From positions 1,017,501 through 1,081,500 of the forward strand of contig JACAAK010000010.1 of assembly GCA_025093985.1 (NCBI GenBank): DNA of 64,000 nt, in the 5' to 3' direction. A model generated the notes under the pieces. That model did no database searches, was not told the origin of the DNA, and saw nothing but the letters and a program-made list of their open reading frames with translations. The position numbers and the translations under genes were made by a program. Below are positions 1-12,800 of this stretch, one piece after another (position 1 is the first letter of the stretch; each line of letters starts with the position of its first letter). The DNA is from Calvatia gigantea (Eukaryota; Basidiomycota; Agaricomycetes; Agaricales; Lycoperdaceae).

Positions 1-139
1 AGATAGTGAATACACATAGGTCCTAAACAAATCAGGAAACCCCCCTTGAAAAGGCGAGGGAGTGAGCGCCAGACAATCACAAAAAAAAGAAACGGTCCTT
101 AGACGCCGTCCACTCTAGGACTCTCTTCTCTCCCAGCAC

Positions 140-2383
140 TCATACCTCCCTCCGCCTAAACCTCACCCTCGCATTCGTCGGTATAATTGTCACACCGGGT
201 TTCCACTGCGGTAACCTCCTCTTCTGTTCCTCGAAATCCAACCCCATGAAATCTTCAGGTAGAAGAACTTCGTAACGTCGCACAATACTAGCGATGATGC
301 AAATACTTTCTGTTATCGCGAAACGTTGCCCAATGCAACTTCTCGGTCCGCCCGAGAATGCAAGGACTGCAGAGTAGAATGGTCCCCCGTGAGTTAACCA
401 GGATGGGTCTGAGAGTGGGGTACGTACATGCGTCTCGTGGCCATTTGTAGGTTTCTGTATCGATAAATCGTTCTGGTCTGAACGCCTCTACATCATCTCC
501 CCAATGAATAGCTGGTAAAAACCATTGAGAACCCTTGACCGTGGAAAGATTGAAAATAGACTCACGATTCATATGCAAACCGAACACATCCAGCACACAT
601 AAAGCGCCCCTCTGCACCGGCACATCCACCTCCTGCGTGACCGTAATTTTTCCCTCCGGTGACGTTTCAAACCGACGGGACCTGATACTTGTATCGTTCT
701 GGGCTATTTTTCCGAGCCGAGCGACAGGTGGGCGAAGACGGAGAGTTTCATGGAGGACAGCCCATATAAATTTCTATTAGATCATGAGTGTGCTGGAGTT
801 GGTGGAGAGGTCACAAAAGCTAACCAGTTGCGGGAGGTTATCTTTGTAAGCCTATTTTTAACAAAAATGTGAACATGTAGTGTTGTGAATCCAACAGACC
901 ACTTACAGAGGAGGGAGCTACACGCGGAACGCCATCAGGATATACTTTGAAGGCTTCCTCAAAGACTCTCTGCTGGTACTCGGGATAGAGCGCGAGATAG
1001 ATAAAGACAAAGCACAGCGTATGTGCGGTCGTTTCTGGTGGAACTCGGAGTCAGATTGTGATCCGGTAAAACGGACTAGAAAGCCTACCATGACCTGCCA
1101 GGAAGAACAACTGCGGGAGTCTAAAATTATATGAGTCCAGAAAGGACAGGTGACTTACAAACATATTGGAGAACAACTCTCCGTCCGTCAAACTCTTATA
1201 CCCGGCCTTGCCCTCATCCCTCTCAAACGTCATATTTGCCTCTACCATATTCCTCAACAACGCAGCTCCATGAACGCTATCACTCCCATCCTCAGCCGCA
1301 CCCTGACGATGAACACCAAACCGATCCCTCGCCTGTGAAGCAACCTCCAACATATGACCCCTCAGATTCTCAAACGCATCCCTCGCTCTCAGCACCATCG
1401 GTCCAATTAAGGGCAGATAGACACCCCTTTCCGTTACTGCGTTCCAGATAAACCCCGGAGTGAGAATCCGAGGGAAGAGGAAATCAATAGAGCTGACGAC
1501 CGCTGGACTGAAGGCAACCTTATGTCCAGGGGGAGGTGTGCTGTTGACGTCTTCAGACCATGTAGAACGGCGACCGAAGCCTGCAGAGCCAATGACCAGA
1601 AGGGTGGCACGTGTCAAATCACGGAGGAGATCAATTTGGGCGCTGGTCCGCTGATTTGAGGTGGGTGTGGTAGAGATGACAACCGCATCAATTTCAGAAA
1701 ACCACTCGTTGACAACACGAGTGGTTTCGCGCCAGGCGAGTGCGTTGTTGGCTTCGTTGAAGGCTGACTTGGCTATGTCGCGGTGACGTTTCCATTCAGA
1801 ACCCTCAAGGCCGACGATGCTGGGACCGTATATATTGAGAGTCTCGTACTAAGAATACCCGTTGGTTATCGCCATTTTGGTAAATGGAAGCACTCACCGC
1901 TTCCACGTCCTTGGTGAATGTAAACCGATCTGAGGTGATGGCCTTGACTGCATCTGCATCTGCTAGCCAATACGTAGGCTGGGCGCCCCAAAAAATTGTT
2001 GAGGCAAGGCACGAGCTCCCATATTGCTTGTAAACTGTATCTGGAATTAAGGGGTGTAGCACAACTTGCAGAAGACCACGTACGCGAGAAACAAGCGAAG
2101 TACCACCCCATTTGGCCTTTGAACGGATAAACTGAACCAAGGACAATCGCGAGGGAACGGAAAGGGTTCAAAAAAACGACAGCACCCTCAGGAGGACATG
2201 AACTGACGAACGAGGATCAGCAACGATCAAAGACTACTACAACCAGCTGACGTACGCTATCCCTCTTGCAACTCTTTTTGCAGTGACCCATTTGGTCAAC
2301 AAAAACTGAACGGTCCACGCGACTGCTGCAGTGCCCAGAAGCTGAGTTAACGAGAGCTTGTGATGGAAGAGCGCCGTTGTCAT
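140..2383 (-). CDS. Cytochrome P450 monooxygenase, copy 1 (possible N-terminal frameshift)
   Basis: Heme-thiolate monooxygenase, presumably anchored in the ER membrane. Read on the minus strand, the ATG at 2383 opens a short exon (2256-2383) with a hydrophobic anchor (LLGTAAVAWTVQFLL). Later exons give the I-helix AGHETT, split by an intron at 1035-1088, the K-helix ETLRLRPP, the PERF-type AFRPERF, and the heme loop FSGGPRSCIGQRFA, followed by a TGA at 140-142. Other introns fit GT-AG, for example 1111-1158, 1849-1897 and 2203-2255. Between the anchor exon and the core (about 2050-2170) the reading frame changes. Compared with the third copy there is a 5 nt gain and a 1 nt loss, and no convincing intron repairs it. 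It may be a recent pseudogene or have an unrecognised intron. Substrate unknown. Confidence 0.8.
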
Positions 2384-3064
2384 TGGGACTTGCGCAGGTT
2401 GTTGAACGTACACCTCTTCCGACCACCGGCAGGTGGACAAGGGACAGGTATGTGGGCCACTAGAAGGGGCGACCCAGAACAATCACACACACATCCCGTG
2501 GAAAAAGTAGGTAGGATTTCGGCTTAGAGGCACGAGGCCACAAGCATGGTGTCAAGGACGACGTAACTCCAAACGGAAGGAATCCCCTGTGTTGGAAAAC
2601 GCTGAATTTCAGTGGTAAGGACTGGATAACGACGAATAACAAAAACAAACTTTCTCTGTGTTCCAACTTCTACCCAACTTTTGGAACTCGGCATGGGTGG
2701 AGTACGTTGAATCCTCTTAATGTTGTAGTTCGTTTACGGGCTCAGAATATCTGAACCAGGAGCGCTTAATGGGATCAATATCGGCGCCACAGCCACACGC
2801 CACTGGTGGAGCCGTCGGAAAACCCCGCTGACGATACAAATCATCATGCATCATGCATCAAGAAGTTTTGTTGGCACTAATGATAAAGACAAACCTCCGC
2901 GAAGCCGGGTGATAACCGTCGCCCCAATAATCACTTGTCCGCCATGTTAGAGTACGTACAACAATCCGAGGAAAACAATACGTTACAATTGTCCCTCAGA
3001 CTACAGAAATATGGATTAGGGAGCCGAGGTCGTGCAAGTATGGTTAAATCACCTCCCTCAAGGA
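2384..3064. other. Upstream flank of P450 copy 1, no gene recognised
   Basis: This is the 5' side of the P450 and is shared with 12248-12928 and, more diverged, with about 23905-24536. It includes the direct repeat CATCATGCATCATGCATCA near 2843. A minus-strand open frame crosses the last part and runs into the Copia gag frame by chance. No convincing promoter element could be assigned. Confidence 0.5.
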
Positions 3065-4442
3065 TAATCACCGGCTTGTTATACACAGGTGCCGGCCACG
3101 CGATCTCGTCTTCCTCCCTCGTGACGGTGGATGGAGTGTTCTCAACATCCATTTCGTCAAACCGCTTCCACATCTCCTCCGAACTCTCGCCCGATGATGA
3201 AATTGAATCGAGACGTTTGTCCCAATTCTTCAAGGCGGTAACCTTGGCTTTCACCGAAGGTTTGCGACGAGCTTCGGGCTCGGGCGCAGTAATGCGCGTC
3301 GCGAGCGGAGTGGCATTGCTGCCAGTGGCAGCCGGGTTAGATGCAACGGGAGGTACCTTGGCTCGACGCGTTGCTTCTACGAGGGAACGAGTGGATGGTG
3401 GTGGCATGGTTTGTGCCTGCGACACGAAATCCACATCCTGAATATAACCGGAAGAGGTGGCGGCATTGCCTTGCGCACCTCCCTCCTTTCCCTTTCCCTT
3501 TCCTTTTCCTCGGGGGCGCCATCGGCGTTTCTTCTCGCCGTCGCCTTCTCCTCCAGATGGCTTTTGCTGTTGCTGCTGCTGCTGCTGCTGCTGAGGCTGC
3601 TGCTGGGGCTTTTTAGACCCCGAAGGCTGCTGCTTCCCTTGCTGCTGGCGCTGCTGCTGCTGCTGCTGCCCACCTCCTTGTCGTGGAGTGAAGCACGCTC
3701 ATTGCGCGTAGGCGGTCTGGTTGGAGGTGTAAGCGGCAATGATGCCGCTTCGGGCCTTATCCCACGTCAACTCGTGGAGCGACGTGTTCGAGGTGAGGAG
3801 CATCTGAGCTACGTGGCTCAAAGACGGGTGGAGTGAGTGGAGAAGGATCATCGTCTCGATCTCCGGGGCGATGCCACTATCCATGGCGTCAAGCTGTCCG
3901 AAGATCTGCTGGAGCTCGCTCATCTTGAGCGAGGGATCACCGCCGAGAGGGAGCTCAAACGTGATTGCACGAATGAACTCGTTGTAGACCTGAGCTGGTC
4001 CAGGAAGGCCGTATTGGCCCTGCAACTGAGACCAGAGAGCGCGTGCGTTCCGGGCGGAATGCTTAAGCATGCTATTGGGGAGAGTTGCCTCAATCAACCC
4101 AAGAGCGCGCATTCGGAGGTTGTTGGCCATCCCAACACTGCGGCGTTCCTCAGCAGTCACAGGAATTGGAGTTCCTGGTCATGTGGGACGTGCCGGCGAA
4201 GTGCTAGTCGCCGGGGTAGCAGGGTGCTCAGGTCCGTAAGCCTGCTCGTATTGGATGGGTTCGTCCATGGCTCCAGAGAAATCCCATCCAGTCCAGGAGC
4301 AGTCGTTTAAGGAAATGCACATAAGTGCAGACCGAAGGCGAAGCGACCAGATAGTGTAGTTACCCGTCCCAGTAAGGATGGGAAGCTGTCCGCTAGGGGT
4401 TTGAACAAAACCCGGCGTAGCAGGGGCCGGTTTGGACATATC
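3065..4442 (-). pseudogene. Truncated Ty1/Copia-type gag remnant with two in-frame stops
   Basis: Read on the minus strand from the ATG at 4442, one frame runs to the duplication boundary at 3065. It starts with MSKPAPATPGFVQTPSG and the Copia gag hallmark NYTIWSLRLRSAL, then an alpha-helical gag body (about 3700-4160), a long glutamine tract (CTG repeats on the plus strand, 3560-3670), a basic RGKGKGKGKEGG stretch, and an acidic tail ending in APVYNKPVIIL. The frame is interrupted by two TGA codons, one just after SPARPT and one after NQTAYAQ, and no protease, integrase or reverse transcriptase follows. It is therefore the 5' end of an element cut off at the segmental duplication border. No CCHC zinc knuckle was found. 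Confidence 0.78.
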
Positions 4443-4702
4443 TAAGAATAGGGTAAACACGCGTTAGCATCATGTAGGACTGCAGTGCGTGATGTACGCG
4501 TCGCAACATGGGGCAGACACAGGGATCAAATGGACCAAAGGACCACCGTCTCCCAGGTTGCATACGACCGTAGCCTCCTACACTCTACCAGCGTTATAAG
4601 CGCGGTCTGAGTGAGCGGCGGTTGGGGCCCATAACCTGTTAAGACGAGTACACCACAGTAGCTAAAGCGCTAGTGGCGGAGGGAAGTCGTACTCACTGGG
4701 TT
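4443..4702 (-). other. Copia leader between LTR and gag
   Basis: Non-coding stretch between the proposed LTR and the gag start, in the position of a retroelement 5' leader. A primer-binding site complementary to a known tRNA could not be identified by eye. Confidence 0.45.
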
Positions 4703-5047
4703 TGTTGAGATGTTGATTATATACCATTGCTAGAGGATATCTTAGTGGAATGTTGGGCAGAAGAGTAGACTGGATTGTCTAAAGAATATACGCATACTAC
4801 ATAGGTCTTATCTATCTAATGTCTCTGGTCTGTGCACCGTTCTACCTAATACAGGTGAGGTCTTATCTGCCAGTAGCATATACAGAGCATACTGCGTACA
4901 TTGTTCTATTTAATAGACCATGACCAGCAACCTAGAGTGCAGTCTAGTACATTGTTCGTTATCTCTCTTCAAGAGTGAAGTACTCAAGAACCCGTTTCAG
5001 CTATAAATAGACTGAACCAGCGTAGTGGTACAGATCGAGATTCAACA
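4703..5047 (-). mobile_element. Probable Copia 5' LTR
   Basis: On the minus strand the unit starts TGTTGAATC and ends ATCAACATCTCAACA, the TGTTG...CAACA style of Copia LTRs. The inner edge is either 4703 or 4711 because the terminal motif occurs twice. A TATA-like CTATTTATAG lies inside, and the gag reading frame follows about 260 nt downstream in the same orientation. The partner 3' LTR is absent, as expected from truncation at 3065. Confidence 0.6.
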
Positions 5048-6214
5048 TCAGGTGACCATTCAGTTGACATGCTGAAAGTACTTCAAGGCTTTGAGCAACA
5101 TCAGTCCCTCTCCGAATTTTTCACATAACCTGAAACAGGGGAGATAGAAGATTGCTCTTTTAAATTTCATGAGTTCCTGGATGTTTGGTTGGGGATAGAG
5201 GGTAGCTATTAGAGAAATGACCCACCTTGATTGATGGGTGATGGAAGGCTTTTAAACTCAAGAGAAATCCAAGCTGGGACAAATCATATAAACATGTGCC
5301 ACTGTGGTGGACAGTGTAGCCATGAATGCCCCAAACATTGGTGGAATGCCATGGGATCTTTGAGTCATTTTCCTCTTTTGCCTATGGCCAATTTACAACT
5401 ACATACTGTGATCCTGTGGAGATTGTAATGTTGGAATCCATGATTCCCATGGACAGTCAGATCAATGTCCACACACCCCATTGTCCCCTTGTGGGTCCCA
5501 TTAGACATTAGACATTAGGTGTTAGACATACCCGAATCCTATAAATACAGTAGTTCATGTTGATGTATCCCCACTCTTTTGCCTCCCAATATACTTTATC
5601 TAGTTCCTTCAACACATAAATGTGTTGCTCGTGCATAGCATCCAGCATCTCCATTTCCCACTAAAAAGCAGAGTGCTGACCCTTGCCATCACCCGTCACA
5701 TAGATCATCCAGCATTCCGGTGCGAGGCAAGGGGTGGGGATGGTCAACTACGAATTTTACGTGCCTTACCTGCTTCGTGGACATTTACAGACATTGTCAT
5801 TTTGCATAGCCCCAGTTTAATAGAATCTATCTCCCGCCTAGTTGTTTTACAGACCGTTTTACCTCACAAAACGTAATTTCGTGACCAACACCGTAGAAAA
5901 TTTGGCATCACTTTGGTGTCCTTTTTCATTGATCCGGTGCTCTGCCAACTTATTGTAGGTAGCTACATAATTTGACGCCGGTAGGAATACAACCCGACCT
6001 GTAATGATTCGACACGGAATTATATTTGAGTTCTGTCTCTCTTCGATTTCGGGATATTGTTAACTCTCTAAGACTATGCATTCTCAAAGGGTACTTGTGG
6101 CTGCTATCTGTATTGACCCATGAATTACATGAATCTATAGACGCGGAACCGGTCAAGCAAGCGAGAGTTCAGCGTCCGAGATTTGGTGATGTTGGAATGT
6201 CGGCTAAAAATATA
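5048..6214. other. Repeat-rich intergenic stretch
   Basis: No gene is recognised. A 186 bp segment (5429-5614) begins TGTTGGAATCC and ends CCTTCAACA with a central CTATAAATAC, so it could be a solo LTR. No target-site duplication is visible, and this reading is weak. A Cys/His-containing open stretch (5231-5428, with CHCGGQCSHECPKH) just before it may be leftover element coding sequence. Confidence 0.35.
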
Positions 6215-8545
6215 TTAGCGAGAGAGTGGTTGGTAACTGTGATTGGGGCAATATTTCACGATTAGGGTAACCGGGTAAAGATGATTAGAGATATTCAAGC
6301 CAGGATTAAATCGATGCATAGACGGGCCCACTTTTAGTGAGAGACCGTAGGTCAGGTACTGTTCGGAGATTCCACCAACTCGGTGTTTCCTCGTGCACAT
6401 TGTGGCTAGTCGAGGCGACTCAAGCGCAACTTTGACATCCCCGTCGGCATTGGGCCGCTCTTTCTCATTCTTGTGGTGGCAGTGACGGTGGACGTGTGGA
6501 TTGTCACTCACGTTCAGGGGAGAACCCCTTGGAGGGTTAGAGTGATGGAATTCCGAGTAGGACATCTCCATAGCTTGAGTGCTACCATGATGCTGAACGT
6601 GCAAGGCTGACATTCCGATAACAACGTGGCCGACAGAGGTATGGTTAAGGACCATCCTCATACGTCCAAAAGTGAGGGAACGAGTGGCGAGAAGGAAGAT
6701 GGCTCCAAGAAACGACGGCATCCAGATGAGAAGGACGAAACCAGGTACGGCGTATTTGAAGTCATATTGGATCGTCCCTAGGTGTTCGGATACAAGTAAA
6801 GTGTGGTTCACCCGGGTACCAACGAGGTTGTTGGCCATTTATATCTATCTAAATGAGGTTGCATATACGCGCATTTCAAAGGATTGAATCTCCGGTGACC
6901 AAAGTCGTACTATCCGGAGTAATCCGTAACACCGTCGGTATAACCAGGTGAGGAATACACCTCGCTCCATACGTATGCATGGGCCACAGCGGGTAGACCA
7001 TCAGGCAAGACTTCCCATACGGAAGATGATCCTGCTGGTAGATAGAAAGTATCCCCGCGAATCGTCCAGGGAGAGGAACCATTTTCATAACGATTGTCAA
7101 CTCGTCCCCAGAATAAATCGACGTCAGTGATGTTCATATTCGTTTTCTCCATTGCCCACAAAGCATCGGGATTCGTGGGAAACTCTAAGATTTCGGATAT
7201 CGTTCGTGCGGTTGATGGAGAAGGCGACCCTCTGAGTCGATGCACGTGTAGTACTTGCGCACCCGTGCAGGTCCTGCTTCCACTTCAATCTGAGGCTGAA
7301 AATGCGCGGATCTCCACCATCGGTTCGTAAAGATGGACCAAGAACTATACCAAGCTAACGTGCACATTTGTAATGTTCGCTGTATCACCTCCACCATATT
7401 CACGGCACAGAAGGTCAGGACTCACTTCTACCGTCTCATTGAGGTAGCTGAGCGGTAGGGTGTTCATCTTTCCGAGGTGCGAGCTGTAAAGGTAGATGCT
7501 GCTGAATGTGTTGACTGGGTGAGATTTTGCAACGGAGGACGACTCTCGCGTTATGTTGAAAAATAGCATGGCAAACTGATTGCCATATGCTGCACCTTTG
7601 TATGCATGCTGTGTGAGGTCAATATGCCTGACCGTTGCGATCGAGAGGGGGAGGTATGTGGGAGAGGTTGACAAATCCTCCAGTGTCAGTGAGGTCAAAA
7701 TCCATGGGCGACTGGTTAGGACTATCCACCAGGATATAATCAGTTGTCAAATTCGTGTTAACACATTGCGTGACTGGTTCCAACCATAAGACGTCCTGGG
7801 ACCACGTCGCGCCGTTTGCTGTATTAGGTACCGACTGATCCCAAAAGCCAATCCCTGGGTGGTCGAGCGACATATCGATGGTAACACCTCCGGTGACGAA
7901 GGTATCGTTACGCGGGATGAAAGTTTGCGCAGCCCTTGAGAATCCGATGCTACAATTTTGCATCCGGGTCGGGCCGCCCTCATGAAATCTACGAAATTCC
8001 ATCGCGAATGGTCCGTGAGGGGTACTGTTGAATATCCCGCGTATCGATGGAGCAATAATTGTGACATTTGGATTGTCATTTCCGGGGCAGGGCACTAGGC
8101 CGAAACCGCCACATTGGCGTCCGTGCACGAAGCTTGATCGATCGAGTGTGGTTGAGAGGCCGAGGGGCGTAGTGTCAAGGACATACCGACCGTCGAGCTG
8201 ACGGGGGCTTGCAAGCACTGTCGGGCCTTCGCTAAGGCCCAACGGGAGCAAGACTCCGGCGACGGCAACGAGGATGGTTGTGAGTGTAGTCGAATGTGAA
8301 GCGATTCGAAGAGGGGCTCCCGAGGTCTTGATAGAGCTGGAACCCGTACGCAGGATGGTAGGCCACAAAGAAGAATCCAAGATTCTGCTAATCGAGCTCC
8401 ATGAGAGGGCCGTATTGGTTTTGGGCATGAAATGAATTAAAAGGATGACGATAGAGAGGGAAACTGCGAACTGAACGAATGTGACGGTGGCATTGATTAT
8501 GGTCGCTGCCTGAGCAACGGAAATTCCAGACACCAGGTAAGTCAT
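6215..8545 (-). pseudogene. Decayed fungal multi-pass membrane protein gene
   Basis: The minus-strand ATG at 8545 opens a 308-residue stretch with a first membrane segment (FAVSLSIVILLIHF), a second (LTTILVAVAGVLLPLGL), and a long extracellular-type region rich in N-x-S/T sites (INAT, NVTI, NCSI, NDTF, NLTT, NLSH). Coding similarity of the same kind continues through about 7345-7690, 7185-7330 and 6910-7230. A C-terminal membrane segment (VPGFVLLIWMPSFLGAIFLL) ends the gene near 6215-6838. This layout matches a large uncharacterised Agaricomycete membrane protein family. Adjacent pieces sit in different frames near 7625 and near 7240 without clear splice sites, so I read it as frameshifted. 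Function unknown. It has no second copy in the window. Confidence 0.6.
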
Positions 8546-9862
8546 GCCTCTCTAGGTCGAATATCAAATGACATCGCTACTAACTCAAAAGGTGCTCACC
8601 TACAATGCTAGGAAGAAACTGGCAGAGGATGGGGGAGAGGTGGTAAGATGCGTTTTATCTCCAGCCACTTCCAAACCCCATGGACAAACCGCTGATAATG
8701 ATCAATGAATCTACAAAGAAAGGATGTTAGGGAGCACCCCGTTAACATTTAAGGTTGGAAGGCTGACTTTAGGTGCCACTGGATATACTTGCGCAATACA
8801 CGATTTGGCATCTCATTTGATACCTGGCTTCGTATCCTCCGAAAATCCGAGGTGAATGGATTCTTCCAATTTCGTAGTGATTAGGAAAACTTGTGGTTGC
8901 AAGGTGACGCTCGTATGCGATACGTCCCTTGCAGCCCAAGCCAAGAATGTTCCTAATGAGCCGTTCGTGATTGACCCGGGGCTATGCCTGAAAAGACATA
9001 CTTTTTGTTTTGCCGTGGCAGGTGATCAGGTGGCTCAGCGTGCCAAGAGTTCTCGAAACTAAACACTACTTAAGCAGTGTTGTTTCTTCCCAGATAAATG
9101 CGCTAGATGAGGACAAAAGTCTAGATATGGATGCTTGAAGTGCACTACGAGTCTATTCGGGGGGAAACCAAACTCTTGCCCAAGGGACGCCAGGGAAAGT
9201 TCAGTATGTGTATTAGCGGATATGGCACTTGAAGCCTTGAGTTTGGAAGAGGCGCTCTCGGGAAGTGGTGGCCGGGACTTGGCTGTGCCGGGGAGGGAAT
9301 ATGTGGGGTCGGCGAATAAATAGGATGGGTAAAATAAATGGGGTAGGTAGGGAGATTTTTTGACAAAGCGACGAATCGTCGCGAATGCAGGACTTCATTG
9401 TCACTTGGTACACTCCTGTCACAGAAGCTGCAACCCTCTCGTACCCCGCCCGGTGCACCACATGCTGGGGGGAGGATATCTCCCCACTTACGGCATTCGT
9501 CAAATTGTCAAGCAGGGCGCACGAAGGCACAAGAAATGCCTGAAGTGAGGTGCGCATTCATGGAAATGGTGCTAACTTTACTCCTTGCGCAAAGAGTTTG
9601 CTGCCTGAAAATACTATCGGCAAAATCGCTGGCAGCTGGGAACTCTTCATCTCATTAGAATCTGCTGCTGAATACGTTGCAGGTGTGTTCGTGCCCAGCG
9701 GGCTCTTAACGACGTGCCTGGGTCCTCTCGTTTCGTCTGTTCTGCAGAATAAATTGTGATTTTCCTGGGTGAAGCAATAGAATTCGAGGAGAGCGGAAGC
9801 AGGTTGACTCTAGTCCATCACCATTGAGGCCCTCTGGGAATTGAGCTATGTGGGGGGACAGC
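8546..9862. other. Intergenic, no gene recognised
   Basis: Only short open frames on both strands, without motifs, codon-usage signal or homologous copies elsewhere in the window. The segment ends exactly where the second P450 duplication begins. Confidence 0.5.
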
Positions 9863-12800
9863 AGATAGTGAATACACATAGGTCCTAAACAAATCAGGAA
9901 ACCCCCCTTGAAAAGGCGAGGGAGTGAGCGCCAGACAATCACAAAAAAAAGAAACGGTCCTTAGACGCCGTCCACTCTAGGACTCTCTTCTCTCCCAGCA
10001 CTCATACCTCCCTCCGCCTAAACCTCACCCTCGCATTCGTCGGTATAATTGTCACACCGGGTTTCCACTGCGGTAACCTCCTCTTCTGTTCCTCGAAATC
10101 CAACCCCATGAAATCTTCAGGTAGAAGAACTTCGTAACGTCGCACAATACTAGCGATGATGCAAATACTTTCTGTTATCGCGAAACGTTGCCCAATGCAA
10201 CTTCTCGGTCCGCCCGAGAATGCAAGGACTGCAGAGTAGAATGGTCCCCCGTGAGTTAACCAGGATGGGTCTGAGAGTGGGGTACGTACATGCGTCTCGT
10301 GGCCATTTGTAGGTTTCTGTATCGATAAATCGTTCTGGTCTGAACGCCTCTACATCATCTCCCCAATGAATAGCTGGTAAAAACCATTGAGAACCCTTGA
10401 CCGTGGAAGATTGAAAATAGACTCACGATTCATATGCAAACCGAACACATCCAGCACACATAAAGCGCCCCTCTGCACCGGCACATCCACCTCCTGCGTG
10501 ACCGTAATTTTTCCCTCCGGTGACGTTTCAAACCGACGGGACCTGATACTTGTATCGTTCTGGGCTATTTTTCCGAGCCGAGCGACAGGTGGGCGAAGAC
10601 GGAGAGTTTCATGGAGGACAGCCCATATAAATTCCTATTAGATCATGAGTGTGCTGGAGTTGGTGGAGAGGTCACAAAAGCTAACCAGTTGCGGGAGGTT
10701 ATCTTTGTAAGCCTATTTTTAACAAAAATGTGAACATGTAGTGTTGTGAATCCAACAGACCACTTACAGAGGAGGGAGCTACACGCGGAACGCCATCAGG
10801 ATATACTTTAAAGGCTTCCTCAAAGACTCTCTGCTGGTACTCGGGATAGAGCGCGAGATAGATAAAGACAAAGCACAGCGTATGTGCGGTCGTTTCTGGT
10901 GGAACTCGGAGTCAGATTGTGATCCGGTAAAACGGACTAGAAAGCCTACCATGACCTGCCAGGAAGAACAACTGCGGGAGTCTAAAATTATTGCGGGAGT
11001 CCAGAAAGGACAGGTGACTTACAAACATATTGGAGAACAACTCTCCGTCCGTCAAACTCTTATACCCGGCCTTGCCCTCATCCCTCTCAAACGTCATATT
11101 TGCCTCTACCATATTCCTCAACAACGCAGCTCCATGAACGCCATCGCTCCCATCCTCAGCCGCACCCTGACGATGAACACCAAACCGATCCCTCGCCTGT
11201 GAAGCAACCTCCAACATATGACCCCTCAGATTCTCAAACGCATCCCTCGCTCTCAGCACCATCGGTCCAATTAAGGGCAGATAGACACCCCTTTCCGTTA
11301 CTGCGTTCCAGATAAACCCCGGAGTGAGAATCCGAGGGAAGAGGAAATCAATAGAGCTGACGACCGCTGGACTGAAGGCAACCTTATGTCCAGGGGGAGG
11401 TGTGCTGTTGACGTCTTCAGACCATGTAGAACGGCGACCGAAGCCTGCAGAGCCAATGACCAGAAGGGTGGCACGTGTCAAATCACGGAGGAGATCAATT
11501 TGGGCGCTGGTCCGCTGATTTGAGGTGGGTGTGGTAGAGATGGCAGCCGCATCAATTTCAGAAAACCACTCGTTGACAACACGAGTGGTTTCGCGCCAGG
11601 CGAGTGCGTTGTTGGCTTCGTTGAAGGCTGACTTGGCTATGTCGCGGTGACGTTTCCATTCAGAACCCTCAAGGCCGACGATGCTGGGACCGTATATATT
11701 GAGAGTCTCGTACTAAGAATACCCGTTGGTTATCGCCATTTTGGTAAATGGAAGCACTCACCGCTTCCACGTCCTTGGTGAATGTAAACCGATCTGAGGT
11801 GATGGCCTTGACTGCATCTGCATCTGCTAGCCAATACGTAGGCTGGGCGCCCCAAAAAATTGTTGAGGCAAGGCACGAGCTCCCATATTGCTTGTAAACT
11901 GTATCTGGAATTAAGGGGTGTAGCACAACTTGCAGAAGACCACGTACGCGAGAAACAAGCGAAGTACCACCCCATTTGGCCTTTGAACGGATAAACTGAA
12001 CCAAGGACAATCGCGAGGGAACGGAAAGGGTTCAAAAAAACGACAGCACCCTCAGGAGGACATGAACTGACGAACGAGGATCAGCAACGATCAAAGACTA
12101 CTACAACCAGCTGACGTACGCTATCCCTCTTGCAACTCTTTTTGCAGTGACCCATTTGGTCAACAAAAACTGAACGGTCCACGCGACTGCTGCAGTGCCC
12201 AGAAGCTGAGTTAACGAGAGCTTGTGATGGAAGAGCGCCGTTGTCATTGGGACTTGCGCAGGTTGTTGAACGTACACCTCTTCCGACCACCGGCAGGTGG
12301 ACAAGGGACAGGTATGTGGGCCACTAGAAGGGGCGACCCAGAACAATCACACACACATCCCGTGGAAAAAGTAGGTAGGATTTCGGCTTAGAGGCACGAG
12401 GCCACAAGCATGGTGTCAAGGACGACGTAACTCCAAACGGAAGGAATCCCCTGTGTTGGAAAACGCTGAATTTCAGTGGTAAGGACTGGATAACGACGAA
12501 TAACAAAAACAAACTTTCTCTGTGTTCCAACTTCTACCCAACTTTTGGAACTCGGCATGGGTGGAGTACGTTGAATCCTCTTAATGTTGTAGTTCGTTTA
12601 CGGGCTCAGAATATCTGAACCAGGAGCGCTTAATGGGATCAATATCGGCGCCACAGCCACACGCCACTGGTGGAGCCGTCGGAAAACCCCGCTGACGATA
12701 CAAATCATCATGCATCATGCATCAAGAAGTTTTGTTGGCACTAATGATAAAGACAAACCTCCGCGAAGCCGGGTGATAACCGTCGCCCCAATAATCACTT

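Larger units (their letters stand above)
1..3064. repeat. Near-identical 3.06 kb segmental duplication, left copy
   Basis: This stretch matches 9863-12928 almost base for base; the copy probably extends left of the window. Differences seen are few: a one-base difference in an A run near 545, a small indel near 1130 inside an intron, and scattered substitutions. It carries the P450 gene and its upstream flank. Homology ends abruptly at 3064, where a Copia gag remnant begins. The right copy instead continues into host-like sequence that is also found beside the third P450 copy, so the right copy shows the older arrangement. Confidence 0.93.

Noticed and set aside
3411..3836. Plus-strand frame with a leucine-rich tract
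   Set aside because: It is the complement of the CTG/CAG repeat encoding the glutamine tract of the Copia gag on the minus strand, so it is a shadow.
5429..5614. Firm call of a second LTR family
   Set aside because: The TGTTGG...CAACA ends and a TATA-like box are suggestive, but there is no target-site duplication and no second copy, so it is mentioned only as a possibility in the intergenic entry.
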